From positions 1 through 37,158 of the forward strand of contig CAIYJU010000200.1 of NCBI GenBank assembly GCA_903926565.1: 37,158 bases of DNA, given 5' to 3'. The DNA comes from an uncultured Bacteroidales bacterium. Its GTDB lineage: Bacteria > Bacteroidota > Bacteroidia > Bacteroidales > FEN-979. Made by a program: the position numbers and the translations under genes. Positions within the stretch are counted from its first letter, which is position 1. Each line of letters begins with the position of its first letter. The notes under the pieces were generated by a model that was not told the origin of the DNA, did no database searches, and saw nothing but the letters and a program-made list of their open reading frames with translations. This document shows, in pieces, positions 1 through 7,106 of this stretch.

Positions 1-10
1 AAAAGGATTC

Positions 11-52
11 ATTGTACCGTCGTTAATGTTTACCCATTAATCAAGGTACAAT
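11..52. repeat. Nested inverted repeat (cruciform-like)
   Basis: Outer arms ATTGTACC (11-18) and GGTACAAT (45-52) are perfectly complementary. Inside them TTAATG (23-28) pairs with CATTAA (35-40) around a 6-nt loop. The structure lies just beyond the 3' end of the minus-strand gene that ends at position 91. It lacks the T-run of a standard intrinsic terminator, so it could be a terminator, a protein-binding site or a replication element. The sequence is seen directly; the role is unknown. Confidence 0.7.
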
Positions 53-90
53 ATTAGAGCTGTGAAAAGCCCTGATAAAGGACTGAACTA

Positions 91-600
91 TTAGTCTTCG
101 CTCACCGGTGGCGGATCGACAGGAACGTATGTTCCAACCGGAGCGTAAGCGGCCGGCTGAGAGAATTCGCCATTGAAAACAACTTCCCATCCCTGGTAAC
201 TCTCAATGGTAGCAGGCTTTAGCAGCTTTCCAAGTTTTTTCATCGGCTGATCCAGGGTACCGTAGTACCTTGAAACGCCATTTTTATCAATGGCGTTGAT
301 GATCAGGTGGCGCTGGTTTAACTGCATGAGAATAATTTCAACATCCTTGCGATCTTTCGGGATCAGCATTTTGAAATTATACGAATATCGGATGCCTGCA
401 GGCAGATCTTCTTCTTTTCCTTCGAGCTGAATTGAATCAGGAGATCCATACAGATAGTTCCAGCCTTTACCAGGCTTGAATGTGATGGCACCGACCAGCG
501 TATCGGGATTGATGATCAAAGAAGCGATATCTTCCTTGAAAGCATATTGAACGGGATTGATCCCTCCAACATTTCCACCTGTGTGTCTGAGAACTGTCAT
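91..600 (-). CDS. Hypothetical protein of the element-like block
   Basis: A 169-residue protein that I do not recognise. It has no signal peptide and no membrane segment, and looks like a soluble mixed alpha/beta protein. A charged middle part is followed by a Pro-rich, acidic C-terminus (PVDPPPVSED). The start ATG at 600 lies 12 bases downstream of the stop of the gene at 613-1176, so the two are probably co-transcribed. Its place next to a replication-type ATPase suggests a phage or mobile-element protein, possibly structural, but nothing in the sequence proves this. The open frame and tight spacing support a real gene. Confidence 0.7.
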   Translation of the reverse strand: MTVLRHTGGNVGGINPVQYAFKEDIASLIINPDTLVGAITFKPGKGWNYLYGSPDSIQLEGKEEDLPAGIRYSYNFKMLIPKDRKDVEIILMQLNQRHLIINAIDKNGVSRYYGTLDQPMKKLGKLLKPATIESYQGWEVVFNGEFSQPAAYAPVGTYVPVDPPPVSED

Positions 601-612
601 ATATAAAAATGT

Positions 613-1176
613 CTATATAATGTGAAATAGATATCCAATCATCATGCGTTTACTGTCAAGACTTGCATACTTTAAACTCTTTTGCCGGGACCGGTAATAA
701 CCTTTTGAAACCATATCGAAAGTGATATCATCAAAGAGGATATTTGTGTCTTCACAAAACTGGATGATGATTTTTTTAATACTTCCCTTCATAGGTCCAT
801 TTTCCTGAATATACCTGACCTTATCATCTGCATACAATCTGAAATGAAGCCGGAAGTGATATTCAAGAATCTTCTGGATATGCACCTGGTTCTTTTCTGA
901 AATCCATGCTGTGTTCCTGCGCATCTCCATGTCATCGTATAGCGGAAGCCCGAATGTGAAGCAGTCGGGAAACTTCCCGGGGAGCAATGGATTTTCAGCA
1001 CAAGGCCGGTAATCCAAAAATGGAGTAATGAGCCTGCCCAGGTACGAATTTTTAGTAGCGATCAATGGCTGATCTACGGGGGTGTCCCATTCAAGGCCCA
1101 TGACATAACGAAGGTAGTCTTGAAGTGGTCTTTTCAATCGGATGGTAAGTGTTGGCCGGATCAATGCCTGTTTCAT
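613..1176 (-). CDS. Hypothetical protein, possibly DNA-binding, of the element-like block
   Basis: A 187-residue protein rich in Arg, Lys and aromatic residues, with no signal peptide or transmembrane segment. The last third (about residues 125-175) reads like a helical, possibly helix-turn-helix segment, with KKIIIQFCED followed by DDITFDMVSKGYYRSRQK. That pattern is compatible with nucleic-acid binding but is not diagnostic. The gene is followed after 12 bases by the gene at 91-600. No family is recognised. Its position in the block suggests a role in replication or maintenance, which is inference only. Confidence 0.7.
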   Translation of the reverse strand: MKQALIRPTLTIRLKRPLQDYLRYVMGLEWDTPVDQPLIATKNSYLGRLITPFLDYRPCAENPLLPGKFPDCFTFGLPLYDDMEMRRNTAWISEKNQVHIQKILEYHFRLHFRLYADDKVRYIQENGPMKGSIKKIIIQFCEDTNILFDDITFDMVSKGYYRSRQKSLKYASLDSKRMMIGYLFHII

Positions 1177-1212
1177 ACGTGCGAAAGTAGTTGAGTGGTT
1201 AATTTATGTAAA

Positions 1213-1273
1213 GGCCGGGAACGGGACCAGAGCGCCAGCGGAGTGTTTGTTTGCTTCCCCTGGTCCCGGCCGG
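1213..1273. repeat. GC-rich inverted repeat between element genes
   Basis: CGGGACCAG (1222-1230) pairs perfectly with CTGGTCCCG (1260-1268), leaving a 29-nt loop. The outer GGCC (1213-1216) can pair with GGCC (1268-1271) across a 5- to 6-nt bulge. It sits in the 160-bp gap 1177-1336 and is clearly more GC-rich than its surroundings. It could be a terminator-like structure for the minus-strand gene at 1337-1600 (no T-run), a structured RNA or a protein site. Confidence 0.6.
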
Positions 1274-1336
1274 TCTATGCGTTAAACAATTTGGTTGATA
1301 ATGTGATCCCGGCAGCTAAATATCCCGGGAGTTTCC

Positions 1337-1600
1337 TTAAGCCGTAGCATGGGGGTCGTCTTTTATGAATACACGATTACTTTCAAGATGTGGTTTAAGG
1401 ATTGCAGAAGTGAGATTCATCGACACTTCGCAAATCTGGTAAAAGAAGGCATTATCAACCCACTGGACCAGGAACTTTAAACCAATATTTCGTTTTCCTT
1501 TGGTGATGAAATCTTCAAGGGTTGCCAGGCGATATCCGTCTGGCAAATTGTCATACCCGAGAAATCCGCTTGGAGTTGTAACAATAGTGGAATTTTTCAA
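1337..1600 (-). CDS. Small hypothetical protein of the element-like block
   Basis: An 87-residue soluble protein that I do not recognise. It contains LPDGYRLATLEDFITKGKRN, an arrangement reminiscent of short accessory proteins in phages and integrated elements, but no diagnostic motif is visible. It lies between the GC-rich inverted repeat and the 10-bp direct-repeat array, on the same strand as all other genes of the block. The frame is open across the whole stretch and the composition is protein-like. No function is proposed. Confidence 0.55.
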   Translation of the reverse strand: MKNSTIVTTPSGFLGYDNLPDGYRLATLEDFITKGKRNIGLKFLVQWVDNAFFYQICEVSMNLTSAILKPHLESNRVFIKDDPHATA

Positions 1601-1676
1601 ATCGAGGGATTTTTAGTCAATTTTCAAGAAAAAAATAAAAAAAACACGAAAATTTGAAATAAAAACCCCGAATACA

Positions 1677-1722
1677 GACCAACGCGACCAACACCGACCA
1701 ACACCGACCAACACCGACCAAC
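1677..1722. repeat. Iteron-like array of GACCAAC repeats, about 10-bp period
   Basis: The heptamer GACCAAC occurs at 1677, 1686, 1696, 1706 and 1716, so steps of 9, 10, 10 and 10 bp. The last three copies form near-perfect ACCGACCAAC decamers. An inverted copy (GTTGGTC) lies at 1778-1784, beyond an AT-rich stretch (1735-1766) that contains AATATAATATA twice. The array lies just 3' of the gene for the helicase/primase-like protein. Closely spaced iterons beside an AT-rich segment and a replication gene are typical of plasmid or phage origins; origin function is inference. Confidence 0.65.
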
Positions 1723-1842
1723 ACTCTTTCATTACCTAATATAATATAAATCAATAATATAATATAGTGTAGGTAGCGTTGGTCGGAAAACAAGGAAAAT
1801 ATTTCAAAAAGTTGCATTATATTTTATTTTTCTATTTTCATG

Positions 1843-4023
1843 TCAGAATGGCGGTTCCGGTTCCTCTGCAAAGAGGTCCGGGGGTGGTTCTTCAATCTTT
1901 TTGGGAGTTGCCTTATCAGGTTCTGTTTTGGCTGGCCCGAAAATATCTTTGATGGTGCGGTCCAGGTTTACATTGAGCCAGTCATCACCATACCGGAAAA
2001 CATAAGCCGAAGTATTTGTGGTTTCAAAACGGTGTCCCTGGATTGTGCCAACATACGACTTATGGTTTTTCAGATAATACAGGATCGAGACAAGCTCGAC
2101 ACCATTCTTGCCGGTCTGCTGGCGATGTTTTTCCATATACATCGGATGAATGGTAGAGAATCTTATAAACAACAAAGTATCATTGGGTGGCAGAAATGGA
2201 GATGTTACTTCCTTATCATCTTTATCCTTGTACTTCAGCGATGGTGTAGCTTTAATATTAAAATCAATGCCTTGCTTAACATCGCCTTTGTCAATGAGAT
2301 ATTCCACGGTCTTCCAGAATCCTGCAACCGATTCACTGCTGGAGATCTGCTTTGACAGGTTTGTGATATCATGCTTTGCAGATTCAAAAATATCCTCAAA
2401 CTTGAAATTTAACGATAAAGGTGATTCGCTTTCAAGAATAATCTTGACAGGTGTTATGATCAGACAATAGTTACGAAGCAATCTTTCATTAAAAGGCAAA
2501 TTTTCATCCATTAATTTTGCTTTCATCAAATCAAAAATCGTTGCAAAAGCAACCGCATACTGCGCTTCCATCAATGGCCTGTAATCAAGTATATCACAAA
2601 GCAGCGAGCTGATGCCTTTCTCCTCAATCTTTTTGAGTTTGTCAAATTCATCCATTTCAAATTTGCTGAACTTCCTTTTTGCAAAATAGAGCGTGCATGA
2701 ACGTGTGAAAAGCGCATTATCATCCAGGATGGGCAGATACTGGCTTGAAATAACAAATGAAGAATTGATCTGGTCGGTCGTGGTGCGGGTGTCCTGTGTC
2801 ATTTTGCCTTTTTCATGACCGATGCCATCAAAAGCAGCTTTCAGAAGTTGAAAGCGCCTGGGATCAATTTCATTGTTATACTCATCGGCCCAGAGTATTG
2901 CATTTCTGCTTCTGGCGGCTCTGCGCGAAAGTCCAACGTGTGTTCCGGATGTGAGATTGAAGGCTGGCTGATTATGAAAAAAGAGGTTTGAGAGTGACCA
3001 GGCCAGTTGACTTTTTCCGGACTGGACCTCTCCAAACAAAAACAAGTGCGGGAAGCACTTGTACTTTTCATAAATCAGATCCCGGAAGCAGGTGGCAATC
3101 GCATAAGAGATACCCATCATGGAATTTTTACCGTAAACATTTGACATGATCATGGTCCATTCACCGAATGTTATCGGGGATTGGTTATAAATGAAATACC
3201 GGTCGTTCTGGTAATCATCGGCATCATCCATGACGTCAGCATATACCACTGAGAATGCCGGGGAGAAATAATTCTTGTCTTTGTGGGTAGTGATGCCTAG
3301 AACGTCCACCGGTTGCCAAACGCCATTGTAAATACCGTTGGCGAACGCATAAAAACCCTCTCTTCTCCAGCCTAATGTCTTCAATTCTTTGCACTCAGGA
3401 AAATCTTCGGAAATGAACTGGAGGATCTTCTGGAAATTTGATTTAACACCTGTCCACATGAAATTACCTTCAGAATAACAGTATGCGGCAAATTGCTCCA
3501 TACTGATAAAATTCTTTGAAGGGATATCAACGATTTTGGAATATCCTTTATCATTGGTGATCTCCACCAGGCGTTTATTATCAATTTTTGAATAGATATG
3601 GAATAAAGGTTTGATAATGAAATTTGAACCTTTAACGGGCAAACCATCTTTGGTATAGAACCAATAACAATTATTGCGTACAAACCAGCCTAAATTTTCA
3701 TCGTCATCTTCATCATCCTGGTTTTTTCTCCGTGTGGGTGCAGGTCTTTTTGCATCATCGGAGAGTTTTTTAAAAGTGTCCGTGAATATCTTTTTGGCTA
3801 TCTTGAATTTCTTCGAAACGTATTTGAAGAAAAGATCAGCCGAAGCAGGATCCTTCAGATCAATGAAACTCTGGCAGATGATGGAAATAGCATCGGATTG
3901 CAGAAAGATATTGGCTCCGGCCTCTTTGAGCAAGATTTCAGCTTCGGCACAAATCTTTTCTTTTTGGCCCGCATTGGTATCGATAATATCAAGGTCTTCG
4001 GGAAGTTTATCTGATTCTGACAT
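1843..4023 (-). CDS. AAA+ replication helicase/primase-like protein (DUF927-like)
   Basis: A 726-residue protein with an N-terminal helical region, an acidic linker (about 95-112), a middle domain, and an ATPase domain. The ATPase has a canonical Walker A (GEVQSGKS, 331-338), a Walker B-like AILWADEYNN (375-384), a sensor-1-like SSFVISSQYLP (421-431) and an arginine-finger candidate in LFTRS. The segment before Walker A (SYAIATCFRD, then FPHLFLF) resembles DUF927-type and phage or plasmid primase-helicases. No zinc-finger or TOPRIM primase motif is evident, so primase activity is uncertain. The C-terminus is Pro/Glu-rich. The gene overlaps the upstream gene by 17 bases, which indicates translational coupling. 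Likely role: motor for replication of the integrated element. Confidence 0.75.
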   Translation of the reverse strand: MSESDKLPEDLDIIDTNAGQKEKICAEAEILLKEAGANIFLQSDAISIICQSFIDLKDPASADLFFKYVSKKFKIAKKIFTDTFKKLSDDAKRPAPTRRKNQDDEDDDENLGWFVRNNCYWFYTKDGLPVKGSNFIIKPLFHIYSKIDNKRLVEITNDKGYSKIVDIPSKNFISMEQFAAYCYSEGNFMWTGVKSNFQKILQFISEDFPECKELKTLGWRREGFYAFANGIYNGVWQPVDVLGITTHKDKNYFSPAFSVVYADVMDDADDYQNDRYFIYNQSPITFGEWTMIMSNVYGKNSMMGISYAIATCFRDLIYEKYKCFPHLFLFGEVQSGKSQLAWSLSNLFFHNQPAFNLTSGTHVGLSRRAARSRNAILWADEYNNEIDPRRFQLLKAAFDGIGHEKGKMTQDTRTTTDQINSSFVISSQYLPILDDNALFTRSCTLYFAKRKFSKFEMDEFDKLKKIEEKGISSLLCDILDYRPLMEAQYAVAFATIFDLMKAKLMDENLPFNERLLRNYCLIITPVKIILESESPLSLNFKFEDIFESAKHDITNLSKQISSSESVAGFWKTVEYLIDKGDVKQGIDFNIKATPSLKYKDKDDKEVTSPFLPPNDTLLFIRFSTIHPMYMEKHRQQTGKNGVELVSILYYLKNHKSYVGTIQGHRFETTNTSAYVFRYGDDWLNVNLDRTIKDIFGPAKTEPDKATPKKIEEPPPDLFAEEPEPPF

Positions 4024-4411
4024 TATCCAGGGCTTTAGCTAGTTTATCTGCACCCCATTTCATCAGATCATTAACAAAGTTGACAGTTTCATCGAAATTG
4101 CCTTGAATCTTTGCTCTTCTGAGAATGATGATGGAAAGATTTATATGTTCCAAATGTTCGTTTCTTGCGCGTAAATATTGATTTTCCTGTCTCAATTGTG
4201 TGTTTTCGCGAAGCAACCATTCAAAGCTGCGCATGTAATCCCATGAATACTTCATGATATCACTCGTCTTTTTCCAGAACTTCCAAGACTCGGTTTCACC
4301 GGTTTTCAATTTGGACGTTGCTAAAAGTGCTTCAACTTCAAATACGCGATTTATAAGCATTTCGGGAGCACCATCATACATGGTATGCTGGTCAATCTGA
4401 GATTTTTCCAT
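4007..4411 (-). CDS. Coiled-coil hypothetical protein upstream of the helicase-like gene
   Basis: A 134-residue soluble protein. The centre (about residues 60-95) is a strong coiled-coil candidate with repeated RxEN patterns (LLRENTQLRQENQYLRARNE). Aromatic-rich segments flank it on the N-terminal side. The 3' end overlaps the start of the 726-residue ATPase gene by 17 bases, so the two are almost certainly co-translated, and an accessory or loading role for the ATPase is a reasonable guess. No named family is recognised. Confidence 0.65.
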   Translation of the reverse strand: MEKSQIDQHTMYDGAPEMLINRVFEVEALLATSKLKTGETESWKFWKKTSDIMKYSWDYMRSFEWLLRENTQLRQENQYLRARNEHLEHINLSIIILRRAKIQGNFDETVNFVNDLMKWGADKLAKALDNVRIR

Positions 4412-4457
4412 ATGTTAAAATCAAATAATCCAGAATCTAATGGATGGTTGGATCAGA

Positions 4458-4682
4458 CTACTGAGCATCAATTTCACAGTCAATGGCTGCAATAAGCTCA
4501 CATACACGATTCTCAATACGGGTTGGAGCTAAAGGGAGCAGATTGCCAAACTTGTCGGTATGCATGTAACATATTTTATTACCGTTTTGATCCTGGAGTT
4601 CCTGAATGAGCGCTGAATAACTTCTCAAGGCATCCCTTAAAAGATCGAGGTCCATCCTCGATGTATTTGAAAATGTTTTCAT
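4458..4682 (-). CDS. Small hypothetical protein of the element-like block
   Basis: A 74-residue soluble protein, largely helical, with two short Cys-containing segments (NKICYMHTDK and a C-terminal DCEIDAQ). It lies between the HTH gene (4756-4938) and the coiled-coil gene (4007-4411) on the same strand, with a 46-bp gap downstream. No family is recognised. Such small proteins are typical of the early region of integrated elements. The frame and position support it only moderately. Confidence 0.5.
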   Translation of the reverse strand: MKTFSNTSRMDLDLLRDALRSYSALIQELQDQNGNKICYMHTDKFGNLLPLAPTRIENRVCELIAAIDCEIDAQ

Positions 4683-4755
4683 AAAATGTCGTTATTAAGG
4701 TTTCAAATTGTTTGAATGAGATAGTTCATCTGAACTGCTTTTTTTACTGACTGGA

Positions 4756-4938
4756 TTACCGGCACTTTCGCAGGTCCTCCATCACCTCAGTTTCAAAATA
4801 GTAGAGCTTTCCACCCAGTTTGTAAGAGCGCACTATGCCTGATTTACTATATCTGTGAAGTGCAGGTCGGCTAACTCCTATAATTTTACAAACATATTTG
4901 GCCGTTACCGGTTTTTCGATTCTTAACATTTTGTCCAT
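4756..4938 (-). CDS. MerR/AlpA-type helix-turn-helix protein (excisionase-like)
   Basis: A 60-residue protein consisting almost entirely of one winged HTH of the HTH_17/MerR type. TAKYVCKIIGVSRPALHRYS forms the helix-turn-helix, and GIVRSYKLGGKLYYFETEVMEDL gives the wing with the usual lysine-rich G-K-L-Y-Y-F pattern. Single-domain proteins like this act as excisionases, directionality factors or small regulators of integrated elements. The gene is first in the minus-strand block, and the phased TTAC repeats lie directly upstream, so it may bind them. Met1 (4938) or Met4 could be the start. Confidence 0.75.
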   Translation of the reverse strand: MDKMLRIEKPVTAKYVCKIIGVSRPALHRYSKSGIVRSYKLGGKLYYFETEVMEDLRKCR

Positions 4939-5022
4939 GGTTTTTATTTAGAATTACATGGGGCAAAAGTAGACAATCAAAAGTGACAAATAAAAATAAA
5001 GATATTAACAACTACTTGATTA

Positions 5023-5078
5023 TTAACACGTTGTTACGTGTGTTTACATGAATTTACACCAATTTACCCAGGTTTACA
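5023..5078. repeat. Helically phased TTTAC direct repeats
   Basis: TTAC occurs at exactly 10-bp steps at 5034, 5044, 5054, 5064 and 5074, four of these as TTTAC. A degenerate copy (TAAC) lies one step earlier at 5024. All copies therefore face the same side of the helix. The array lies 85-140 bp upstream of the HTH gene start at 4938. The spacing suggests cooperative binding by a small protein such as the adjacent HTH protein, or an iteron set. The repeats are observed; the binding protein is inference. Confidence 0.65.
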
Positions 5079-5265
5079 AATAATAAATTTTCAGGCACCT
5101 CACAGAGCCCGACATTGATTTTTTTACCCGGAAATGGATTGTTGTTTTGCTATCTGAAAAGATGATTTTCGATAAGAAATAATAATTCAAAATTAGCGAC
5201 GGCTAATTTATTTTATAAAAACATTTCAGTTAGCTTCAGAATTTTTGAAAGGAAATTAACGTAAT

Positions 5266-5310
5266 TTTACAGGGGGTTACACGCCATTATTTAGCTTGTC
5301 ATTTGTTTAC
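5266..5310. repeat. Second, sparser phased TTAC cluster
   Basis: TTACA occurs at 5267, 5277 and 5307, all in the same 10-bp phase, with intermediate positions unoccupied. It resembles the array at 5023-5078 but with only three copies it could be chance in this AT-rich DNA. Confidence 0.3.
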
Positions 5311-5457
5311 AAATTAGGCGTGCACGATTTTAATACGTGCCAGTAAAGTTGACAGTTTTTAGGCACTACCTTCTAAAACATTAGTAAACATTACCTATTC
5401 AGAAACCCTGTTAAGTCCAAAAAGGGGAGTGAGTCCACCATTGCTTTTTGCCTTTTG

Positions 5458-5465
5458 TAATTTTG
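5458..5465 (+). promoter_or_regulatory. Possible Bacteroidota -7 box for the MORN lipoprotein
   Basis: TAATTTTG matches the Bacteroidota -7 consensus TAnnTTTG and ends 22 bases before the ATG at 5488. The nearest upstream TTG (5441) is closer than the usual 19-21 bases, so the -33 half is weak. Confidence 0.35.
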
Positions 5466-5487
5466 TAATATAGTAAATCAAGTATAA

Positions 5488-5925
5488 ATGAAAACAACCT
5501 ACCCAGTCATTGCATTGCTGATTTTTGTTTTAGCATCCTGTACTTTTGAAAATAAAGTGATTGAAGAGACCTACCCGGATGGATCAACAAAACGTCTCTG
5601 CGTATACAAGGGAAAAGGGGAGAACCGTGAGTTGATCAAAGAGACCACCTATTATCCCAACAAACGCGCCCAGATGGAGGGTACTTACAAGGACAACAAA
5701 CGGGAGGGTAAATGGACTTACTGGTACGAAAATGGCAAGTTGTGGAGTGAAGGTACCTATATCAGAGGCAAAGCCGAGGGTAAAAGAACTACCTATTTTG
5801 AGAATGGCAAAGTCCGTTATGATGGGTTTTACAAGGATGACATGCGCGTCGGTAACTGGCGGTTTTTTGATGAAACCGGGCGCCTGCTCAGGGAGTTGAA
5901 CTATTCGGCGCCTGCGAATCGGTGA
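5488..5925 (+). CDS. MORN-repeat lipoprotein (YwqK-like)
   Basis: A 145-residue predicted lipoprotein. The N-terminal hydrophobic stretch ends in a lipobox (LASC, Cys18), so the protein should be lipid-anchored in the envelope. Residues about 30-140 carry several MORN-type repeats of the pattern G-x-Y-x-(D/N)-x-x-x-x-G-x-W-x-x-(Y/F), for example EGTYKDNKREGKWTYWYENG. These repeats are the hallmark of the YwqK-like family, which is abundant in Bacteroidota and often annotated as antitoxin-like, though no toxin gene is nearby. It stands alone on the plus strand and converges on the nuclease gene at 6005-7021. Function unknown beyond a likely envelope or protein-binding role. Confidence 0.8.
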   Translation: MKTTYPVIALLIFVLASCTFENKVIEETYPDGSTKRLCVYKGKGENRELIKETTYYPNKRAQMEGTYKDNKREGKWTYWYENGKLWSEGTYIRGKAEGKRTTYFENGKVRYDGFYKDDMRVGNWRFFDETGRLLRELNYSAPANR

Positions 5926-5937
5926 GAGAAGTAAAAA

Positions 5938-5993
5938 GTGTTAAGTGTTAAGTGTTAAGTGTTAAGTGTTAAGTGTTAAGTGTTAAGTGTTAA
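5938..5993. repeat. Eight tandem copies of a 7-bp repeat (GTGTTAA)
   Basis: Eight perfect head-to-tail copies of GTGTTAA fill 56 bp between the convergent genes ending at 5925 and 6005. Perfect short tandem repeats of this kind change copy number by slippage. No promoter or gene spans them, so a phase-variation role is not supported. Confidence 0.95.
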
Positions 5994-6004
5994 GGGACCC
6001 CGGC

Positions 6005-7021
6005 TTAGTTTTGGATGATTATATATACTGGAAGGTGGTCGCTGTATCCCCCGAAATAATCTTTTGAGCTGGCAGTGCGATTGGGAACCATTTCCCCCGA
6101 TTTACTCTTGTACAAAAGCCAATCAGGTTTGAAAATAAAGGCATACGGAGACAAAACCACCGCTCCTTTTCCGGGTTTCTTTCCAAGCAAATTACCGGAA
6201 ACAACAAATTGATCGAACAAATCCCAGTCCTTATAATAAAGTGTTCCTTCTCCGTTTAAAAATCGCTCGTACATGAGGTTATACAAACTGGACGGTGCAA
6301 TATTTTTCTCCGGTTTCAGTGCGCCAAGTACTTCAGCGAGACTTTTGTTATTGGGTTCATCATTAAAATCTCCCATGATTACGATATTCGCTTTGGGGTT
6401 TCGGGCCAGTAATGAATCAGTCAGGTGCTTGAGGGTTGTAGCATTTTCAATGCGTTGATGTTCTGTTTCGGTGGCACCGCCTGTACGGGATTTCCAGTGA
6501 TTTACAAAGAGGTGGAACGTGTCTTTTTTTGCATCGGCCAGCTGAACATAAAGGACAGCGCGGGTTTTGAACGACTGTGCAGAGGGAAAAGCATGATGGC
6601 CTATGTACTTCAGGATATCCTTTCTGAAAATCAGCGCCACATCAATTCCTCTCGGATCGCTGCCCTCTTCAAGAATTGCCTGGTAGTTCCCTTTCTGCAG
6701 GTTTGTTTTTGTAACCAGGTCATTTAAAACCCCGATGTTTTCAACTTCTGCCAGTCCGATGGCAGCAGGCAGATTGATACTGTCAATGGCAACCAGGGCC
6801 CTGGATATGTGTTTGAGTTTGGCTTCATACCGGTTTTTGGTCCATGCAACTTTGGCATTCGGCAGAAAATCCTCATCCGCTTTATTGGGATCATCGATGG
6901 TGTCAAAACTGTTTTCAGTATTGTAGAAGGCAATTTTAAATTGCAGTGATTTGTTTTTCTGAGCATTCGCATTAAGGAAAAAGGCGAGGAAAGCGACTGA
7001 AAGTAAAAGGCTGAGGCGCAT
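6005..7021 (-). CDS. Secreted endonuclease/exonuclease/phosphatase family protein
   Basis: A 338-residue protein with a signal peptide (hydrophobic residues 3-18, probable cleavage after ANA, residue 20). The mature part is a full EEP (DNase I-like) fold. Visible motifs are FYNTEN (metal-side Asn/Glu), GLAEVEN (catalytic Glu), DPRGIDVALIFRK, FVNHWKSR (catalytic His), GDFND (Asp/Asn pair) and GYSDHLPV (terminal Asp-His). All catalytic positions appear intact, so it should be an active metal-dependent phosphodiesterase or nuclease outside the cytoplasm. The substrate (DNA, RNA or a phosphoester) cannot be told from sequence. It is separated from the upstream lipoprotein gene by a terminator, so it probably has its own promoter. 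Confidence 0.88.
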   Translation of the reverse strand: MRLSLLLSVAFLAFFLNANAQKNKSLQFKIAFYNTENSFDTIDDPNKADEDFLPNAKVAWTKNRYEAKLKHISRALVAIDSINLPAAIGLAEVENIGVLNDLVTKTNLQKGNYQAILEEGSDPRGIDVALIFRKDILKYIGHHAFPSAQSFKTRAVLYVQLADAKKDTFHLFVNHWKSRTGGATETEHQRIENATTLKHLTDSLLARNPKANIVIMGDFNDEPNNKSLAEVLGALKPEKNIAPSSLYNLMYERFLNGEGTLYYKDWDLFDQFVVSGNLLGKKPGKGAVVLSPYAFIFKPDWLLYKSKSGEMVPNRTASSKDYFGGYSDHLPVYIIIQN

Positions 7022-7053
7022 AATTGTCGGGGATTAATGTGATTGCAAAGATC

Positions 7054-7087
7054 AAAAAAAAAGGGGCACTCCTGACGAGGCCCCTTT
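7054..7087 (-). terminator. Intrinsic terminator of the coiled-coil lipoprotein gene
   Basis: GGGGC (7063-7067) plus CTC (7069-7071) pair with GAG (7077-7079) plus GCCCC (7080-7084), leaving a 5-nt loop and one bulged A. Read on the minus strand, the stem is followed directly by nine T residues (the A-run at 7054-7062). It lies 20 bases beyond the stop of the gene at 7107-7958 and before the start of the nuclease gene. Confidence 0.88.
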
Positions 7088-7106
7088 GAATTTAAATTTG
7101 TTTTGA

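Larger units (their letters stand above)
4939..5487. other. 549-bp gene-free, AT-rich control region
   Basis: No convincing gene is present on either strand. The region separates the minus-strand element block from the plus-strand MORN lipoprotein. It contains an ACACG/CGTGT dyad (5026-5041), the 10-bp-phased TTAC repeats (5023-5078, with a weaker second set at 5266-5310), an 8-bp palindrome CGTGCACG (5319-5326) and a GTGCC/GGCAC dyad (5337-5341 and 5362-5366). This density of sites is what one would expect of an operator, attachment or origin region, but no attachment-site repeat could be matched inside the window. Confidence 0.6.

Noticed and set aside
1677..1722. GACCAAC repeats as a possible CRISPR array
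   Set aside because: Repeats are 7-10 bp with no spacers of 25-40 bp and no cas genes nearby.
1617..1817. 66-codon minus-strand frame over the GACCAAC array
   Set aside because: Its translation is dominated by the repeat (Val/Gly/Trp runs) and low-complexity Phe/Tyr stretches; it is a by-product of the non-coding repeats.
1840..2355. 171-codon plus-strand frame opposite the helicase-like gene
   Set aside because: Fully antisense to a well-supported ATPase gene and without protein-like features.
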